The notes: generated by a model from the letters alone, not told the origin. A stretch of 64,000 nt of DNA from Toxoplasma gondii ME49 (GCF_000006565.2 NC_031469.1:1129245-1193244); one strand, 5' to 3'. Shown: positions 13,001 to 26,215, counted from the first letter of the stretch. A program made the numbers and translations.

Positions 13001-13230
13001 ATTTTCCTCTTTCTTCTCTTTCTTTCTCTTTCTTCTCTTTCGTTTTCGGTCGCCTCTTCCACCTTTCTCCATTCTCCATCCATCTGCGGTTTTCCTTCCT
13101 GCTGGCTTCATGTTGTCGAGGGTATGCATCCTGTTCGCCTCTCTCTCGTGCGATGCTCTCTTTCTCGCTTTCGTCTCCGTCACATGCAGGTCGCTTCTCA
13201 CCCCCCGCTTTCCTGCCTTTCCAGGTCGCT
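9749..13230. other. Gene-poor spacer between convergent genes
   Basis: No supportable exon was found. The spacer holds several (TA)n tracts (9830-9910, 9970-10073, 11970-12037, 12420-12441) and short CT-rich runs near 12960-13060. The two flanking genes converge here, so it should contain the 3' UTRs of both. Confidence 0.6.
9970..10073. repeat. (TA)n microsatellites, two close tracts
   Basis: Two TA tracts are separated by about 30 bp of unique sequence in the convergent spacer. Confidence 0.9.
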
Positions 13231-14892
13231 TCACTGAAGCCCAAATCCCTCGCTTTCGTCGATGGCTCTCAGCAGGAGACGCTGCAGTTTTTCACACGAG
13301 GCATAGCGAGGTAGCAGAAGAACGCTGAAGCATGTGTAAGCTGTAGGAAGACGCTCCGTCGGCTCCACGCCGTTCTTCTGTACAGACATTCGAATCTCCT
13401 TCAATCCGAAAGCTGGCGCGCGATCGCTTCCTGAAATGCAAAGCAGACGACACGATACACGCATCTGCAGAAACATCCTCTTTCCAGGAAAACGCGCCTT
13501 GACATTCCTAGAGTCACAGACACATTCACCGGCCAAGCGTTGGGCTACAGAAGTGCAGGTCCATATATGGCTACGCAGGTATACCTTTGCGCATGTCTGT
13601 CCGTCTGTATATGCATGTCTGTGAGTACATGTATACATATAGGTGGAAGTGAGTACGCGTCTGTGGAGTGATATGTCGATCAGTGCATGTAAGGACCGAG
13701 GACTCGACGTGTGTATCGACATAAACCTTGTTAGAGGGCGACGCTAGCAAAATGAACCAGTAGAGAGACATGCCCCGTTTACCTGTGACGAATTTCAGGA
13801 ATTTCTGTTTTTGGAAAATATCGAAGGACGACAGGATTTTCCAGAAGGACTCAATGTACGGATCATCTGCATCGAATCCCTCCACTCTGAAAAAAGAAAA
13901 ACACATGCAGCAAAAAGCAAAAAAAAACTCTCTCACTGACAGACTGTCCGTCAGGACTCATCCTCACGTCTTTTCCTATCGATACCAGTCTTCTCCTATC
14001 TAGTCATCTGCGTATGATCTGTCTACGTAAAAATTTGTGTCTGCCTGCGCGTCCAGTCTACATGGATGAAAGCCTATAAATGCCCGCTAATGCACGTTCG
14101 TGTACTGTCGTCGGGTGCTCTGCATTAATGTGCGAGTATATGCATGCATGCAACTACCGAATACGTCCACGAACGCTCTATACGCTCATTTCAACATCAC
14201 ATCTCTTCCTCGCTGTCAACCTAATTCGCAGTTCGTAGTTGTAATTCCTTCGACGCAGCCAAGCCTCGCAAGCTGCACATCAACCTACAAATATCTGAAC
14301 ATATGTATGGTTACCTTAACTTTTGTTTTGACAGGTGCATATATACCTACGTAGTATTGCTACTGTGACAGTCTACCTTTATCTGACTAGGGCAGAGATC
14401 CACTGCCTGCAACTGAACTAGTTGCTTACTTAGCTGAATCGCGAAGCTGACGAAAGTCGAGTTCAGGAGTCCCGCAAATGAGAAGCTGCAGTTCGAGGCC
14501 ACTAAGTTGGGAGGTGAGTGGGGACGAACAAAGAAGAAATCCTCTTTCAAATGCGTCGTACTGGAAGACAAATCAAGAGAAACACACGAAAAAATTCTGA
14601 AATTCGTCAGACGCCGAAAGGGAAGAAGGCATATAAACTCCTCGGCACCACCAGGGATCTCACGTATTTCCGCCATCTGTCGGTGCTCGAAAAGACAAAT
14701 CAAAGTCAATTTCTCATCCGTTGTTCCCTGCGAAAATGTACAGGCATGAACCATCCTATCTCGCATTTCCTCTCTCTCTTCATATTATATCAAAGCAGAC
14801 ATCGATACGGCCAACTGTACAGAAATCCCTACTACGCATTCACACAAATACATGCAGACAAATATGTCAGTGTGTTCGTACAAGTACACATG

Positions 14893-14958
<66 letters not shown>

Positions 14959-15293
14959 GTTGGATGCATGTGAGAGGCGAAGGAAATAGAATGTGACAAC
15001 TTACTTGTTGTTTGACCGAGTCAACGAGGAGATACTGCGTGTACTTTGAGACAAAGAGGTCCCGATTTTCCATGGTGACGGGGATGTTTTCTCCGCCCTC
15101 TATCAGCGGCGCCTCTCCAACAACTTTGCCATCGCGTACGATGTCTACAGAGAATGTCTGCGTGCTAAATGCCGCCTGGAAAAACCAAGACACAAACCAA
15201 TTACACACGAAAAATGATCATTTCTCGAGACTGCTGCACCTCTACAACCTCTTCTGCCTACCAGCTTAAACAGCTGCAGGAGAAATATATATG

Positions 15294-15324
<31 letters not shown>

Positions 15325-18300
15325 GTATATGTATGAATGAACTTGCACCAGTACATCATGTCTGTGTCCAGGTCCACCTCTGTCTACACCTCTCTATAAC
15401 GCATTTTGCCGTCTCGGTTTACGGACATCTCTCTACCAATATATAGCTATAGATATATATGCATATTTATACATATATATACGTATGTATCACCAGCGAG
15501 ACAGCGAATGCGAGGCTTTCCACGCTATACCTGCCGTCGTGAGAATATTCGAATTTGCAACTGTGCCTCTTTTTCTGCATCGACGTTTCTCAGAGAGATC
15601 TCTACCTATAGACCTGCATGGCTATCTCCTTGCCATAATGGGCCATCAGCATTGAGGCGCAAAGCTTTCTTCTACGTATGTTAGCACTTGCGCGTGTAAT
15701 CTGGCCACTACCTTCACAGAGACATATTTTGACAACCGTCGCTCTTCTGCATTTATCTATCGCACAGATATAAATAGAAAAACGTTTTAGCGCAGCTGTC
15801 TATCTCCGCCAATCTCACGAACCTACCAACCGCTGTATGAATCATCTCCATCCTGTGCATATATATATATATATATATAGATAGATAGATACAAGGCTGA
15901 GTTGTACGTTTTCTCCTCTATTTTATAGGAGAGTCTCCAAATTTTGTGACTGAATTTGGAACGTGGTGAAACGTTGTGCGCTCTCGCTCCCCAGGTACAG
16001 TGCTCGCCGTAGAAAAAACCTGTCGCTATCCACACCGGTGGTCGCCTCTTCCCGTAAACAAGATATCCCTCCGACCCTCTCGAAAGTGGACGCGGACTCC
16101 TCGGAGGCCGTTCTCCCTTCTCTGCTGCCTACTTCGAATTCGTCTCTCTTGTCCATCGTCAGCATTTTCTCGAAGCTGTTCATTTCTTCAGGAAAGACAT
16201 CCCTGAAAAAAAACGGGAATCGGGAGAGAGAAACGCAGACGTTTCGCAAGGGCCGACTGCAGCTGCGCACAATCTGAGCTTTCTGCAAGGATGCAGACTG
16301 TGTTGCTGTGTTGCAGTTCACTTTTATTTCTCGACAGCTCTATTCGTGGCAGTCTATAGTGAGTAGAGCGAACTGAGCGAAAGAGCAGTATTCGTCAGAC
16401 AGTCGAAAAGCTGAGACTAAAGAAGCCGCTGTGTGCGAATGCAGAGTTGTGAATATAGTAAATGCAGCTGTTTCTGCATTTACTATATTTACACCGTGCA
16501 TGCACTGGCGCAGTCCAGCGCGAACAAACCTGTCACCCAGAACCTCCCATTTGCGTTTGATCTCAGTCGCGTTTTGAGGGGAGAAGCGAACGAAGAAGAG
16601 AACGAAAAACGCAAAACTGAACTCACCCCAGGTCCTCGAGGGAAACGGAACGCCCCTGCAGGCGATTGTAGAGCTGCATGCACAGAAATGCGACAAAGAC
16701 AAGAAGGTCGAACTGCAACCGAAAAAAAGGAAATCCACAGAGTGGGTGCGCAGACGTCACTTTTCACCGACCTTTCTGATGTGACCGCAACATGCAACCT
16801 TGTGCTCCCTGATTCATGCCATCAGACTCGGTAGACAGATGCAACTGCCGCTTCAATTTGCTTCACGAGAAATCGAGATGAAACGCCAGATGCTGATATA
16901 GAGACGCATGTATTCATGTGCAGACACACATGCATTTAGATTTCTACATTTTCTTGCCTGCGTAAGCAGACGACGGACCTGAAACAGTGTCTGTCAAATA
17001 GTATGCACACCCTATCCTAATCCTATTGATGTGAAGAGAAATCGCTTCTTCCATTCACACATATCCCTGAATTCTCCTAAGCCTCAACCGCATCGATTCT
17101 ATCTATATCTATCTAATCTATGTCTATCTATATTTAGTATCTATTTATCTATGTATCTATATGTACATATATATATATATATATGTATATATGTATATAT
17201 GTATGTATGTATGTATGTATGTACGTGTATTTGTGTAGACACTTTGTGGCTGCCACACGGATGATCCGCAGATGTTGTCGCATGCAACTCTGTAGAGGCC
17301 TTACAACGAGTGGAAACGCGAGCGGCATGATCATGTCGTTGTAGATCGCCATCGAGGCGAGAGCTCCGATCAGCCAGTAATACTTTTCCTTCTTCTTGAT
17401 GTCCTCTTGAGAAAGACTGGAAAACCAGTAAGTCCTCGCAGCAGCGTTGTAGGTGAAGAGTCCCCGTTCGGGGGACAAGAGCTCCGGTGTTAACAACTGA
17501 AAACTCAGACAGAGATGAGAAATCACAAAGTCATCTGTCTCTTGTTGTCCCCCTTAGGACTGCAAATGCCAAGCACGCAGTCTAGACGCCCTCGAAAGCA
17601 GGCAGAGACTGAGCACAAAACTCAACATGAGTCTCGACCTCTCGGAGTAAATTCAGAAAAAGGCGAGAGACAAAAGAGAGAAAGCGCGCATCACCGGAGA
17701 GAGCCGTCCACGAGGAACAGCAGCAAAGAACGACCCGACCAGCGTTCGTTCCGGAACTCCTAAAAGTCACAAAGTCACCAAGAGTCTCCACTTGACAGGA
17801 AAACCTGGCAGGAATGCGTGAAGACACCTACATCTTTAGAGCTATATACATTAACATATACTTATATATAAATACATATATGCAGATATATATATATATA
17901 TATATATGTACATATATGCATATATATATGTATACATATATATGTATATATATATATATATATATACACTTCTCTGAGTCGTCATCTAGGTGCACACCCG
18001 GTGAACGAGGCGCTGTGCTTGTTTGCGAGACGCTTCGTTTTTCGTTTCTCAAGTTTCAGCCCACCGAGAAAAACTCGCGTTTCAGGCCGCCCTCGTCAAC
18101 TCCTTCTTCTCCTTCGAAAACAATTTTCAGAGGCCGCAGCAGCTGCTGGGGCTGCATACAAAAAAAACAAAACGACAACTTCCGAAGTTAGTCGAGGAAT
18201 CTTCCTCTCAAGCACAGGCACACACATCCTGTCGTACTTTCGTCTTCCCCATCATATCTCTCTGCCAATCTATCTATCTATACATATATATACTTACATA

Positions 18301-21300
18301 TATACATATATCCTTGCAGACGACACTCGTATACTTTCTCGTTTATTCATGGAACCGCATACAAGCACACCGAACGCCTCAGATGTAAAAGCAGACATAT
18401 ATATATATATATATTATATGTATATGTATATATATATATATATGTATATGTGTATATATATATATATATATACATGCATACGCTCAAGTTCCCTGCACAC
18501 GCGCGATGAATGGAGACTCCCTCCGCTTCTGAGAGAGGCGGGATTTTGCCTGGAAAGGAGAAGGAGTCTAACAAGTCCTTCTTGCACGAAGTCTCGTTTC
18601 TAGAGGAAAGAAGTTTTCTCACGTTCGCTTGTTGAAGGGCAGCAACAGCGTCGTCCAGCAGAGCTCCTCGGTGGACGCGGAGCAGCAGAAAAGGAAGTTG
18701 AGCCTCCAACAAAGACTGCAGTCCTGTGTGGTGTTGCTTGTAGATGTTATCCACCAAAATCACCTGAGACGAATCGACAGCACACACTCAGTTGAACCTC
18801 GAAGCTGGGAGTGCAGCAGTGATCCACCTCTCGAAAGCTCTGCGAAAAAAGATGCAATCCCCGAGTCTACAGAGGCTCGTCGAGGGATGGATCTCGAATG
18901 CCTGCATCCCTTTCTTCTTCTCGAAAGGTGAAGACAGATATGTAGAACCTCAGACATGCAGGCATCTGCGTAGAGGTAAAGACGTCCATTTTATATGGAC
19001 AAACACAAGCAAATGCACATGTGTTCGCATATATATATATATATATATATATGCATATATGGACATATATATATATATATATATGAAATGATTTGGACGC
19101 ATTTCAGTATATATATGTGCAAGGATCCTACGAGTGTAGGCACGCAGTCGGAGTTGCGTCGACCCACGATAGGGATTACAAAAACTCTCGAGTTGATGCA
19201 TGCGTTTGCACGAGGTACGCGAGGTTCACTCCGAGATCACTGCATGCAGTGTCGAAAAAAGCATGGACGGTTCGTTGATTTCCGTGAACGGTTCTGCACA
19301 CGAGGTCATCTGGGCTCTCGTCTTGCTGGCACATGAGTGCGTTTCATTCAGACGCATCCAGTGTGAAGCTTAAACGAAACGAAGCTTGGTCTTTTGTGGA
19401 TCGCGGATTCGCCAGGCGAAACACTCACGTTGCGTTTGAATTCGAGGGAACAAAGCTGCATATGCGCCATGAAGAAACACCAGCGACTCTGCAGTTCGGT
19501 GCTGTGTACGACGTCCCTGAAAACGTCGAACGTGGACCAGACTTCTGCAACAACCACACAGAGGACGCAAGTGCACTGAAGCTCCTCAGTCGCGCTTTGT
19601 CTTGCCGCCGAAACACCCCGTCACTCGTCCTACGTCCTTCTCCCTCGAAACAGCGACTCGAAAATACGGGCAAGTGGACCGTGCATATGTTTCGCATGTG
19701 ATTAAATGCACACATATACATATATACATATACATATATATGCATATATATATATATATATATATATGCATATGTATATAAGCAGATATACGTACATGCG
19801 TAGATGTAACAATATGTCCTGTTTGCATCTAGGTCCATGGAGACAAGAGGACTGGCGCTCCTTGACAGAGGCAGACTGCAAAGGCCTCCCCTGCACAAAC
19901 GCCAGGCAGAGCGACAGCGGTCTGCACAGATTCTGGAGAGAACGAAACTCCCCCCTGAAGAGATCTTTTCAGCTTCTGTGAATGCGGAGTGAAAGAGCTG
20001 CAACCTTCCACGAGCGCCCTTGCATCCCAGAAGTCTCGGCTCCTACCAATTCTTTTCCCCGTGCTTTGTCTCCTGCCCCGCCACCCGTGAGGTGTCTACA
20101 CACCTCATCCACCACCCTTGCACGTACCGCGTTTTCTTCTTTGTCCGGAAAGTGGAGTGTTGCGCGTCGGCATCTTTTCCTTTCTGTCGCCGGCCTGCGG
20201 AGTTGTCTCTGGACTCTCTTCGGTCTCGTCGCGCTTTTCTCCCTCCCGCGCGTTTGCCGGCTGTGCGTCCGAGCTGTCGGTCTGCTCCGCGGCCGTCGCG
20301 CGGCGCTCGGGTGTCTCTGCGAACGCCTGGCCGCGCTGAATCAAATCCGCATACAGGGCGACCTCGCGAATAGGGTCGACGAGCTGTGCGACGGCCGCGA
20401 GGTGGAACTTCTCTACGGGGATTTTCACCTCTCTCGGCGTCTCGGAGTCTGAAGAGAAGCCTGACGAGGACGAACGCGGCCGGGCCGTGCAGGCGTCTCG
20501 CGCAGTCTCGGCCGAATCCACCGGCGCCGCAGTGCACGAGAGAAGAAGCGCGCGGGGAGACGAAGGTCGCAAGTTGGCAAGGTAAAGGAGCTCGAGGAGC
20601 GCGACTGCATGCCACAGCCGGTCGACGTTTCGATACGCCGAGCGCGCCTGACGGAGTGTCTTTGTGATGAACCATTTCGTCATTCGCACGAGGCGCTGTC
20701 TGGCAAGGAGAGGAAGACAGCAGAAGAAGAGACGCAGGTTTCTTGCGAGAGTCCTAGCGAAGCTCGAACGCGGCAAACCAGACAGAGAGACGCTCACAAA
20801 ACTACGGAGGGAAGCCAGTCACGAAAAGAGACGCAGCGAAGTCTGGACTCACAAACGCCATTCGGAGAGGAGAAGGCAGTGAGTGTTCTCGGCAAATGCA
20901 CACAACAGGACCTGCGTGAAGCACCGGTGCAGTGCAGATATGCTCTGTCACCCAAACCGACAGACGTCGAAGGTCGATGCCGACGCTATGCCAGAGGAGA
21001 CATCGAGATAGATGACACAGATTGATCTGGATCGACAGATGACAAAGGCAGGAAAAATGAGGAAACTGCGAACGCTGCGTGACGTGGAGCTGCTAGTTCG
21101 CGTCTCCAGATTCGAGCTCGCCTCTGTCGACCAGAGAGACTCCGATCATCCGAAAGCGACGGCAGGCGAAGCCAGTTGCCCCGTGCCAGATGCCTTCACC
21201 ACCGTTTCACAGTTTCTCTTCCACGGGTCTACAACACCTCACTGGTCTGGGCAAGACAGCGAAAAGAACAGCGAAAAGAACTGTGTTTCCTATATCCTAC

Positions 21301-24300
21301 AACGCGCTTTGCTTCGCCCATTCGGCTACGTTATCGGCATCACGATTGGACATTCAACCGTCTGTCTCGCTTCGGAACCTCGCCTCGTCCCCCCCCCGTC
21401 GAAAACTCCGATCGAACTGACTCAAAGAGGTTGTCTGGGAACTCCGCAGCCAGCTTCACAAACTCCATCTTTCCTTCTGGCGGCAGGTGGAAAAGAAGGT
21501 GGGCGACAGCAGCGAAGACGGCTTCGCCATGCGCGTCGTTCATCATCCCCGTCTGCGCCTTCTCCTCTGCCTGCTTCTCCGTTGTCGCCTGGGCCGCCCC
21601 ACCCTCTGCCGGCTGCCAGGCACCTGCCGTCATCGTCGACTCGGGCATCTCTTGAGAACTCGCGCAAAAGAGAGCAGAAGCTCCTCGCGGGAGGCTCGGC
21701 GACCGGTCTCGCCGATCTGCACTGTGGGAGAGAGAACTCAGGTCGACTTCGTCGACGGCCATCTCCTCGAGGCCCTGTCCGTACAGCCGGAAGCAGGCGA
21801 GTCCGAAGAGGAGGAAGCGGACGGCGTCTGCCGTCTTCAAGTGTCTGGCGAACTTCACACTCCCGGCCAGGCAAGTCATCAGACTCGCAGCCACGACAGG
21901 CAGCAGCGCCTCCGGCAGGTGGACGTACACCTCGTCGAGTCCAGCAAAGTCGGGATGGCAGCCGCGCCCGGGGAAGACGAACGAGGAGTTGAGGCGGTAG
22001 ACGTCAGAGAATACGAGGGCGAGTTTCGACCTCAGCAGACTGTCGTCGCCTGTGCTCTGCGCGCCTTCGATCAACATCAACATCTCTTCCACAGAGACGC
22101 CCGCGAGGTACGAGGACGAAGCGCCAGGCGCAGACTCTTCAAAGGAGACAGACGCGAGGCTCGCGGCCCCCGAGAGCAGCGCCGCAGAAACAGGCGTCGG
22201 CAGCGACTCCTTCCTCGACAGAGACACTTGCGGGAGGCTCGCGCCATGGGACAGCCCTGAGAGACCGCGCGAGATCGAATGTCGAGGGAAGTCGCAGCCA
22301 ATCAGCGACTGCGATCGACAAAAGATCGACTTGAAAAATGGCTGAAGATCTGCGACAGCACTCGCGCGAAGCTCGTCGCGGCCGCGGTGGCCTGCCGCCG
22401 CCACACTCGCTGGCACTGCAGCAGCTCCACAGTGGCAGTCGCCGCATGCAACGAAGTAGAAAAACAACTCGCCGTTCTCGACAGGCACCTCTACGGGCGT
22501 CGCCGAGTATGGCAAAGGCGGGTGGAGAATCGCAGCATCCCCGGCAGTTTCGCAGCGCGCAGCATCTGCGGCGTTCTTGCTCGCTTCCATATGTTCTGTC
22601 TCCCCGTCCACCCGCGACGCAGCGGTGACCGCCTCCGCAGCGCCTTCTCCAGGCGGCGCGAAAGCAGTTGACTCTCTCGCAGCAACGGCGCTTTTTCTCT
22701 CAGGCTGTTCAGAAGCCGCCTGTGCGACTATCGCTGGCGCAAAGTCCGAGACTGAAGGCGAGACGAGGAGGCCGGCGCTCGAAGATGGCAAGCCGAGTTG
22801 TCGGAGGTCGTTGCGCCCCCAACAGAACAACTTCCCCGAAGCTGTGACAGCTGCAGAGAAGTGATGACCGAGCGAGACCAGTTTGACGCGATGTTTCGCG
22901 AGCGCCGTGAGCGGCAAAAAGGTAGAGCTGGAGAGCAGCAAATCCTTTCGCTGCCGCAGCTTCTTCTCGCTGTCGGGACCAGCCGAGTCGTAGTAAGGCT
23001 CCCGGCCCAACTCCCCGTAGTAGTTGCTCCCGCAGGTCATCAGCCGGCCTCCCGTGAGGAGAACGGCAGAGTGACTGAATCCTGCAGCGACGAACTTCAC
23101 TCGTCTGCCGAGGCGACCGAGACTCTCCACGCGCGTCGGCACAGCCACTGTGCGTACATGCGCGTACGAAGGACCCAAGCCCAAGCGGCCGTCCCTGTTG
23201 CGGCCCCAGGTGTACACGGAGCCGCTGATCGTCAACGCGACGACGTGATGAGCACCGGCTGCGACTTGCCTTACCGGCACAGCGTACAGAGGAGACAAGA
23301 GCGAGAGCGCCGCCGCAGAGACGCCAGACTCTGGAGCGGAGGTCCACGAAGAAGCCGCAGAACCTGAGGAGGCCGGAGCAGATGAAGAAGCCGGAGCAGA
23401 TGAAGAAGCCGGAGCAGATGAAGAAGCCGGAGCAGATGAAGAAGCCGGAGCAGATGAAGAAGCCGGAGCAGATGAAGAAGCCGGAGCAGACGAAGAAGAC
23501 GGAGCGGACGAAGAAGACGCAGACGGCGAAGAGTTGAGACCTAGACAGCCTTGACTGCCGTCGCCACAGGTGAAGACAACGCCAGTCGAGCTGAGGAGAA
23601 CCGAGAAATTCTCTCCACATGTCGCGGTTGTGAACGAAACTTGCCCAGAGGTCGCCTGCGCAGACTCAGGTTGAAGCCGCATCAAACGCGGACGCGAGAC
23701 GCCCAGTTGCACAGACGCCGGGCCTTGGCCGAGCTGGCCAAATTCGTTGGCGCCGAACGAAATGGCGGCTGAACGAAATCGCGAAAAAAGCGACCGTGAC
23801 AGGGAACAATGGAGGAACGAAAGCGCGGAAGAAAGGAGAAGTGACAGCGATAACGAACAGAAGAGAACAAAGAGAAAATGGCACTCCGGAAAAAAAACGA
23901 GGCGGAGATGCACGACGGACACGACGGGGAACCCCGGGTGTCGAAAAACAGACAAACAAAGAGAGACACAAAGCGAGACAAAGAGATATGCGGCGAGGAG
24001 ACAGAGGAGAGAGAGAAGAGAGAGAAATAGAGACAAAGAGAGACACAAAGCGAGACCAAGAGATATGCGGCGAGGAGACAGAGGAGAGAGGGGAGAGAGA
24101 GAAATAGAGACAAAGAGAGACACAAAGCGAGACCAAGAGATATGCGGCGAGGAGACAGAGGAGAGAGGGGAGAGAGAGAAATAGAGACAAAGAGAGACAC
24201 AAAGCGAGACACAGAGATATGCGGCGAGGAGACAGAGGAGAGAGGGGAGAGAGAGAAATAGAGACAAAGAGAGACACAAAGCGAGACAAAGAGAGATGCC

Positions 24301-26215
24301 AACAGGAGATAGAGGAGAGAGAGGAGAGAGAGAAATAGAGACAAAGAGAGACACAAAGCGAGACAAAGAGAGATGCCGACAGGAGAGAGAGGAGAGAGAG
24401 GAGAGAGAGAAATAGAGACAAAGAGAGACACAAAGCGAGACAAAGAGATATGCGGCGAGGAGACAGAGGAGAGAGGGGAGAGAGAGAAATAGAGACAAAG
24501 AGAGACACAAAGCGAGACAAAGAGAGATGCCAACAGGAGAGAGAGGAGAGAGAGGAGAGAGAGAAATAGAGACAAAGAGACACACAAAGCGAGACAAAGA
24601 GAGATGCCGACAGGAGAGAGAGGAGAGAGAGGAGAGAGAGAAATAGAGACAAAGAGAGACACAAAGCGAGACAAAGAGAGATGCGGAGAGGAGAGAGAGA
24701 AATAGAGACTCAGAGGGCGACAATGCGAGAGAGCTGGCCGGTATTTTCTTGTGAACCACAGAGAGAGCATGACTAAGAGCCAGCCGGAGACACGCACCAA
24801 GACAGAAACCGCAAGGAAGAGGAAGCAGGCGAAGGAGAAGAAGCGAGACAAAGAGAGTGAGGGAAGACCAGAGAAGAAGAGAGTGAGAGAAGAACAGAGA
24901 AGAAGAGAGTGAGAGAAGAACAGAGAAGAAGAGAGTGAGAGAAGAACAGAGAAGAAGAGAGTGAGAGAAGAACAGAGAAGAAGAGAGTGAGAGACGAACA
25001 GAGAAGAAGAGAGTGAGAGAAGACCAGAGAAGAAGAGAGTGAGGGGAAACGAACAAGAGAGAGGTCGAAGACGATCAACAAAGAGAAAGACTGAGAGACG
25101 GAAAAAAGATGGCCATGGGGAGAAGATTCTACCAGAGTCCAGGAGAGAAGCGGAACTGCGAAGCGAGCGGGGCGATATCCAGATAGGTCCCCTCGAGTTT
25201 CTGAGAGAGCGAGGACGATCGTCGACGCTTTGGCGATAACAGTGCAGCGCGACTTTCGGAAGCTTGTTTGTCTCTCTGTTCTTCTCAGAAGAACAGCTTT
25301 CAGAAGAACAGCTTTGTTTCTTCCTCACTTACCTCCGTTTTCAAGAACCGCGACAGCGTGCGTCCTGGACGCTGCGACCATTTTTACATCTCCAAGAGTC
25401 TCACACAGAGACGCTCTCGGTACGACGCCTTCGTCTCTTCCTTCTTCATCTAAATCCATGCCGAGGAGTTCGAGTCCAATTTCTGTGCTTCCTCCCGCCC
25501 AAAGCAAGTCATGGAAGTCCCAGATGAACGTATTGGCTGCGCTGCAGCTCATCCCAGCAATCGTTTTGTGCTGGAGCTTCGTCACGCGGCTCGGACCGCT
25601 TGTAAGCGGCACACTGCATGTTCCTTCGCTCTCGCGGCCGCTCTCTGTCTCTCTCCGCTCTCGGTCGGCGTCTTTGTCAGCGGGCGTCGCTGGAGAGGAG
25701 ACACCGAAAGCGCCATTGAGAATCTGTCCCTTGTCGTTCAGACCCCACAAGTAGACGTGGAAGTCGAGCGACTTCACGAGCTGCTCGGTTTGCTGTCTCT
25801 GCAGAGAAGGAAAGGAGACGAACGGTGCGACCTGCGAACTCAGACCGGCCATGCAGGCAGGCAGACTCCCCGCGGACGCGTCGCTCCGCAGACGCCCCTC
25901 CACCGGCGGAGACGAAGAAGACGAAGAAGACGGCGAAGGAGAAGAAGGAGAAGAAGGAGAGGCGATATGTGTCTGGGGGTGTGTGGGTTGTCCTGAGTCT
26001 GGTGGGGTCTCCATGGCGTCGGTTTTGGCGCGCTTTTGCGACATAAACGACAGGCGAAAAGACTGGAGAGAGGAGCGAGAAGCCCCCCGAGGCTTGACTG
26101 GATGGACAGTCGAATCGGAAGAAACGGTGTTGACTCCAGGCGAAGACGCAGAAGACTTGCTCGAAACGCCGCGCTTCGCGGCTCTGCGAGAGAGACAAGG
26201 AAAAAAAGCGGGCAT
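13231..26215 (-). CDS. HERC-type E3 ubiquitin ligase: RCC1 repeats plus HECT domain
   Basis: Modelled exons, in transcript order: 26215-25333, 23768-21359, 20699-20128, 19544-19429, 18763-18623, 18151-18065, 17496-17305, 16673-16627, 16202-16034, 15175-15005, 14560-14430, 13886-13783 and 13430-13231 (TGA). They total about 1,740 residues. HECT ligases accept ubiquitin on a cysteine and pass it to substrates. RCC1 propellers commonly bind small GTPases or substrates. Propeller blades show as [48 protein letters not shown] and [14 protein letters not shown]. The HECT domain occupies about the last 400 residues. Every junction from 20128 to the stop is in phase. Three points are uncertain: the start (26215 is the first in-frame ATG, but a CT-rich acceptor at 26184 could indicate an upstream exon), the donor near 21359, and the donor at 16034. 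Confidence 0.87.
14888..14958. repeat. (TA)n microsatellite in HECT intron
   Basis: A TA tract interrupted by TATG lies in the intron between exons 15175-15005 and 14560-14430. Confidence 0.9.
18400..18475. repeat. (TA)n microsatellite in HECT intron
   Basis: TA and TATG runs lie between exons 18763-18623 and 18151-18065. They extend the open frame of the upstream exon into a meaningless Tyr/Ile tail. Confidence 0.9.
21359..23768 (-). other. Large RCC1-propeller exon of the HERC-type ligase
   Basis: This exon of about 2.4 kb carries most of the beta-propeller. The acceptor TTCGTTCAG precedes 23768 and joins in phase to the previous exon, restoring [20 protein letters not shown], a textbook RCC1 blade boundary. 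Four or five further blades follow, interrupted by a Ser/Ala/Pro insert. A helical region of several hundred residues with no recognised motif comes after the propeller. The frame stays open to a stop at 21340; the only donor in the phase needed by the next exon is ACG|GTTGAA at 21358, which is weak. A small extra exon downstream is possible. Confidence 0.85.
23372..23515 (-). repeat. 18-bp coding repeat, SSSAPA hexapeptide array
   Basis: About eight near-identical 18-bp units (plus strand GCCGGAGCAGATGAAGAA) are in frame within the RCC1 exon. They encode tandem SSSAPA between two propeller blades. It is probably a flexible surface loop and likely polymorphic in length. Confidence 0.9.
23950..24712. 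repeat. 77-bp tandem array in the large RCC1 intron
   Basis: About ten units are present. The spacing between successive AAATAGAGACAAAG words is 77 bp (76-78) for eight intervals, then 59 bp at the last truncated unit. The plus strand is nearly pure purine (GAGACAAAGAGAGACACAAA), so the pre-mRNA of the ligase is nearly pure pyrimidine here. Two alternating sub-variants carry ATATGCGGCGAGGAG or AGATGCCAACAGGAG. Confidence 0.95.
24850..25045. repeat. 26-bp tandem array in the same intron
   Basis: Eight copies of a purine-rich unit are present, with GAGTGA recurring exactly every 26 bp at 24855, 24881, 24907, 24933, 24959, 24985, 25011 and 25037. It is unrelated in period to the 77-bp array about 150 bp away. 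Confidence 0.95.

Larger units (their letters stand above)
13231..18763 (-). other. HECT catalytic domain exons of the HERC-type ligase
   Basis: Nine exons spell a full HECT domain in canonical order: [131 protein letters not shown] with QKFLKFVTG; and [14 protein letters not shown]. The catalytic cysteine is the TGC codon at 13332-13330, about residue 1708, leaving 32 residues after it. The family consensus is LPTAHTCFN; here His is Tyr and Asn is Ser, but the Thr-Cys pair and the following Phe are intact. The domain should be active. Confidence 0.93.

Noticed and set aside
21340..25056. A 1,238-codon minus-strand open frame as one exon
   Set aside because: Its first 430 or so codons are the translated 77-bp and 26-bp intron arrays. 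A good acceptor at 23769 joins in phase to the upstream exon and restores an RCC1 blade.
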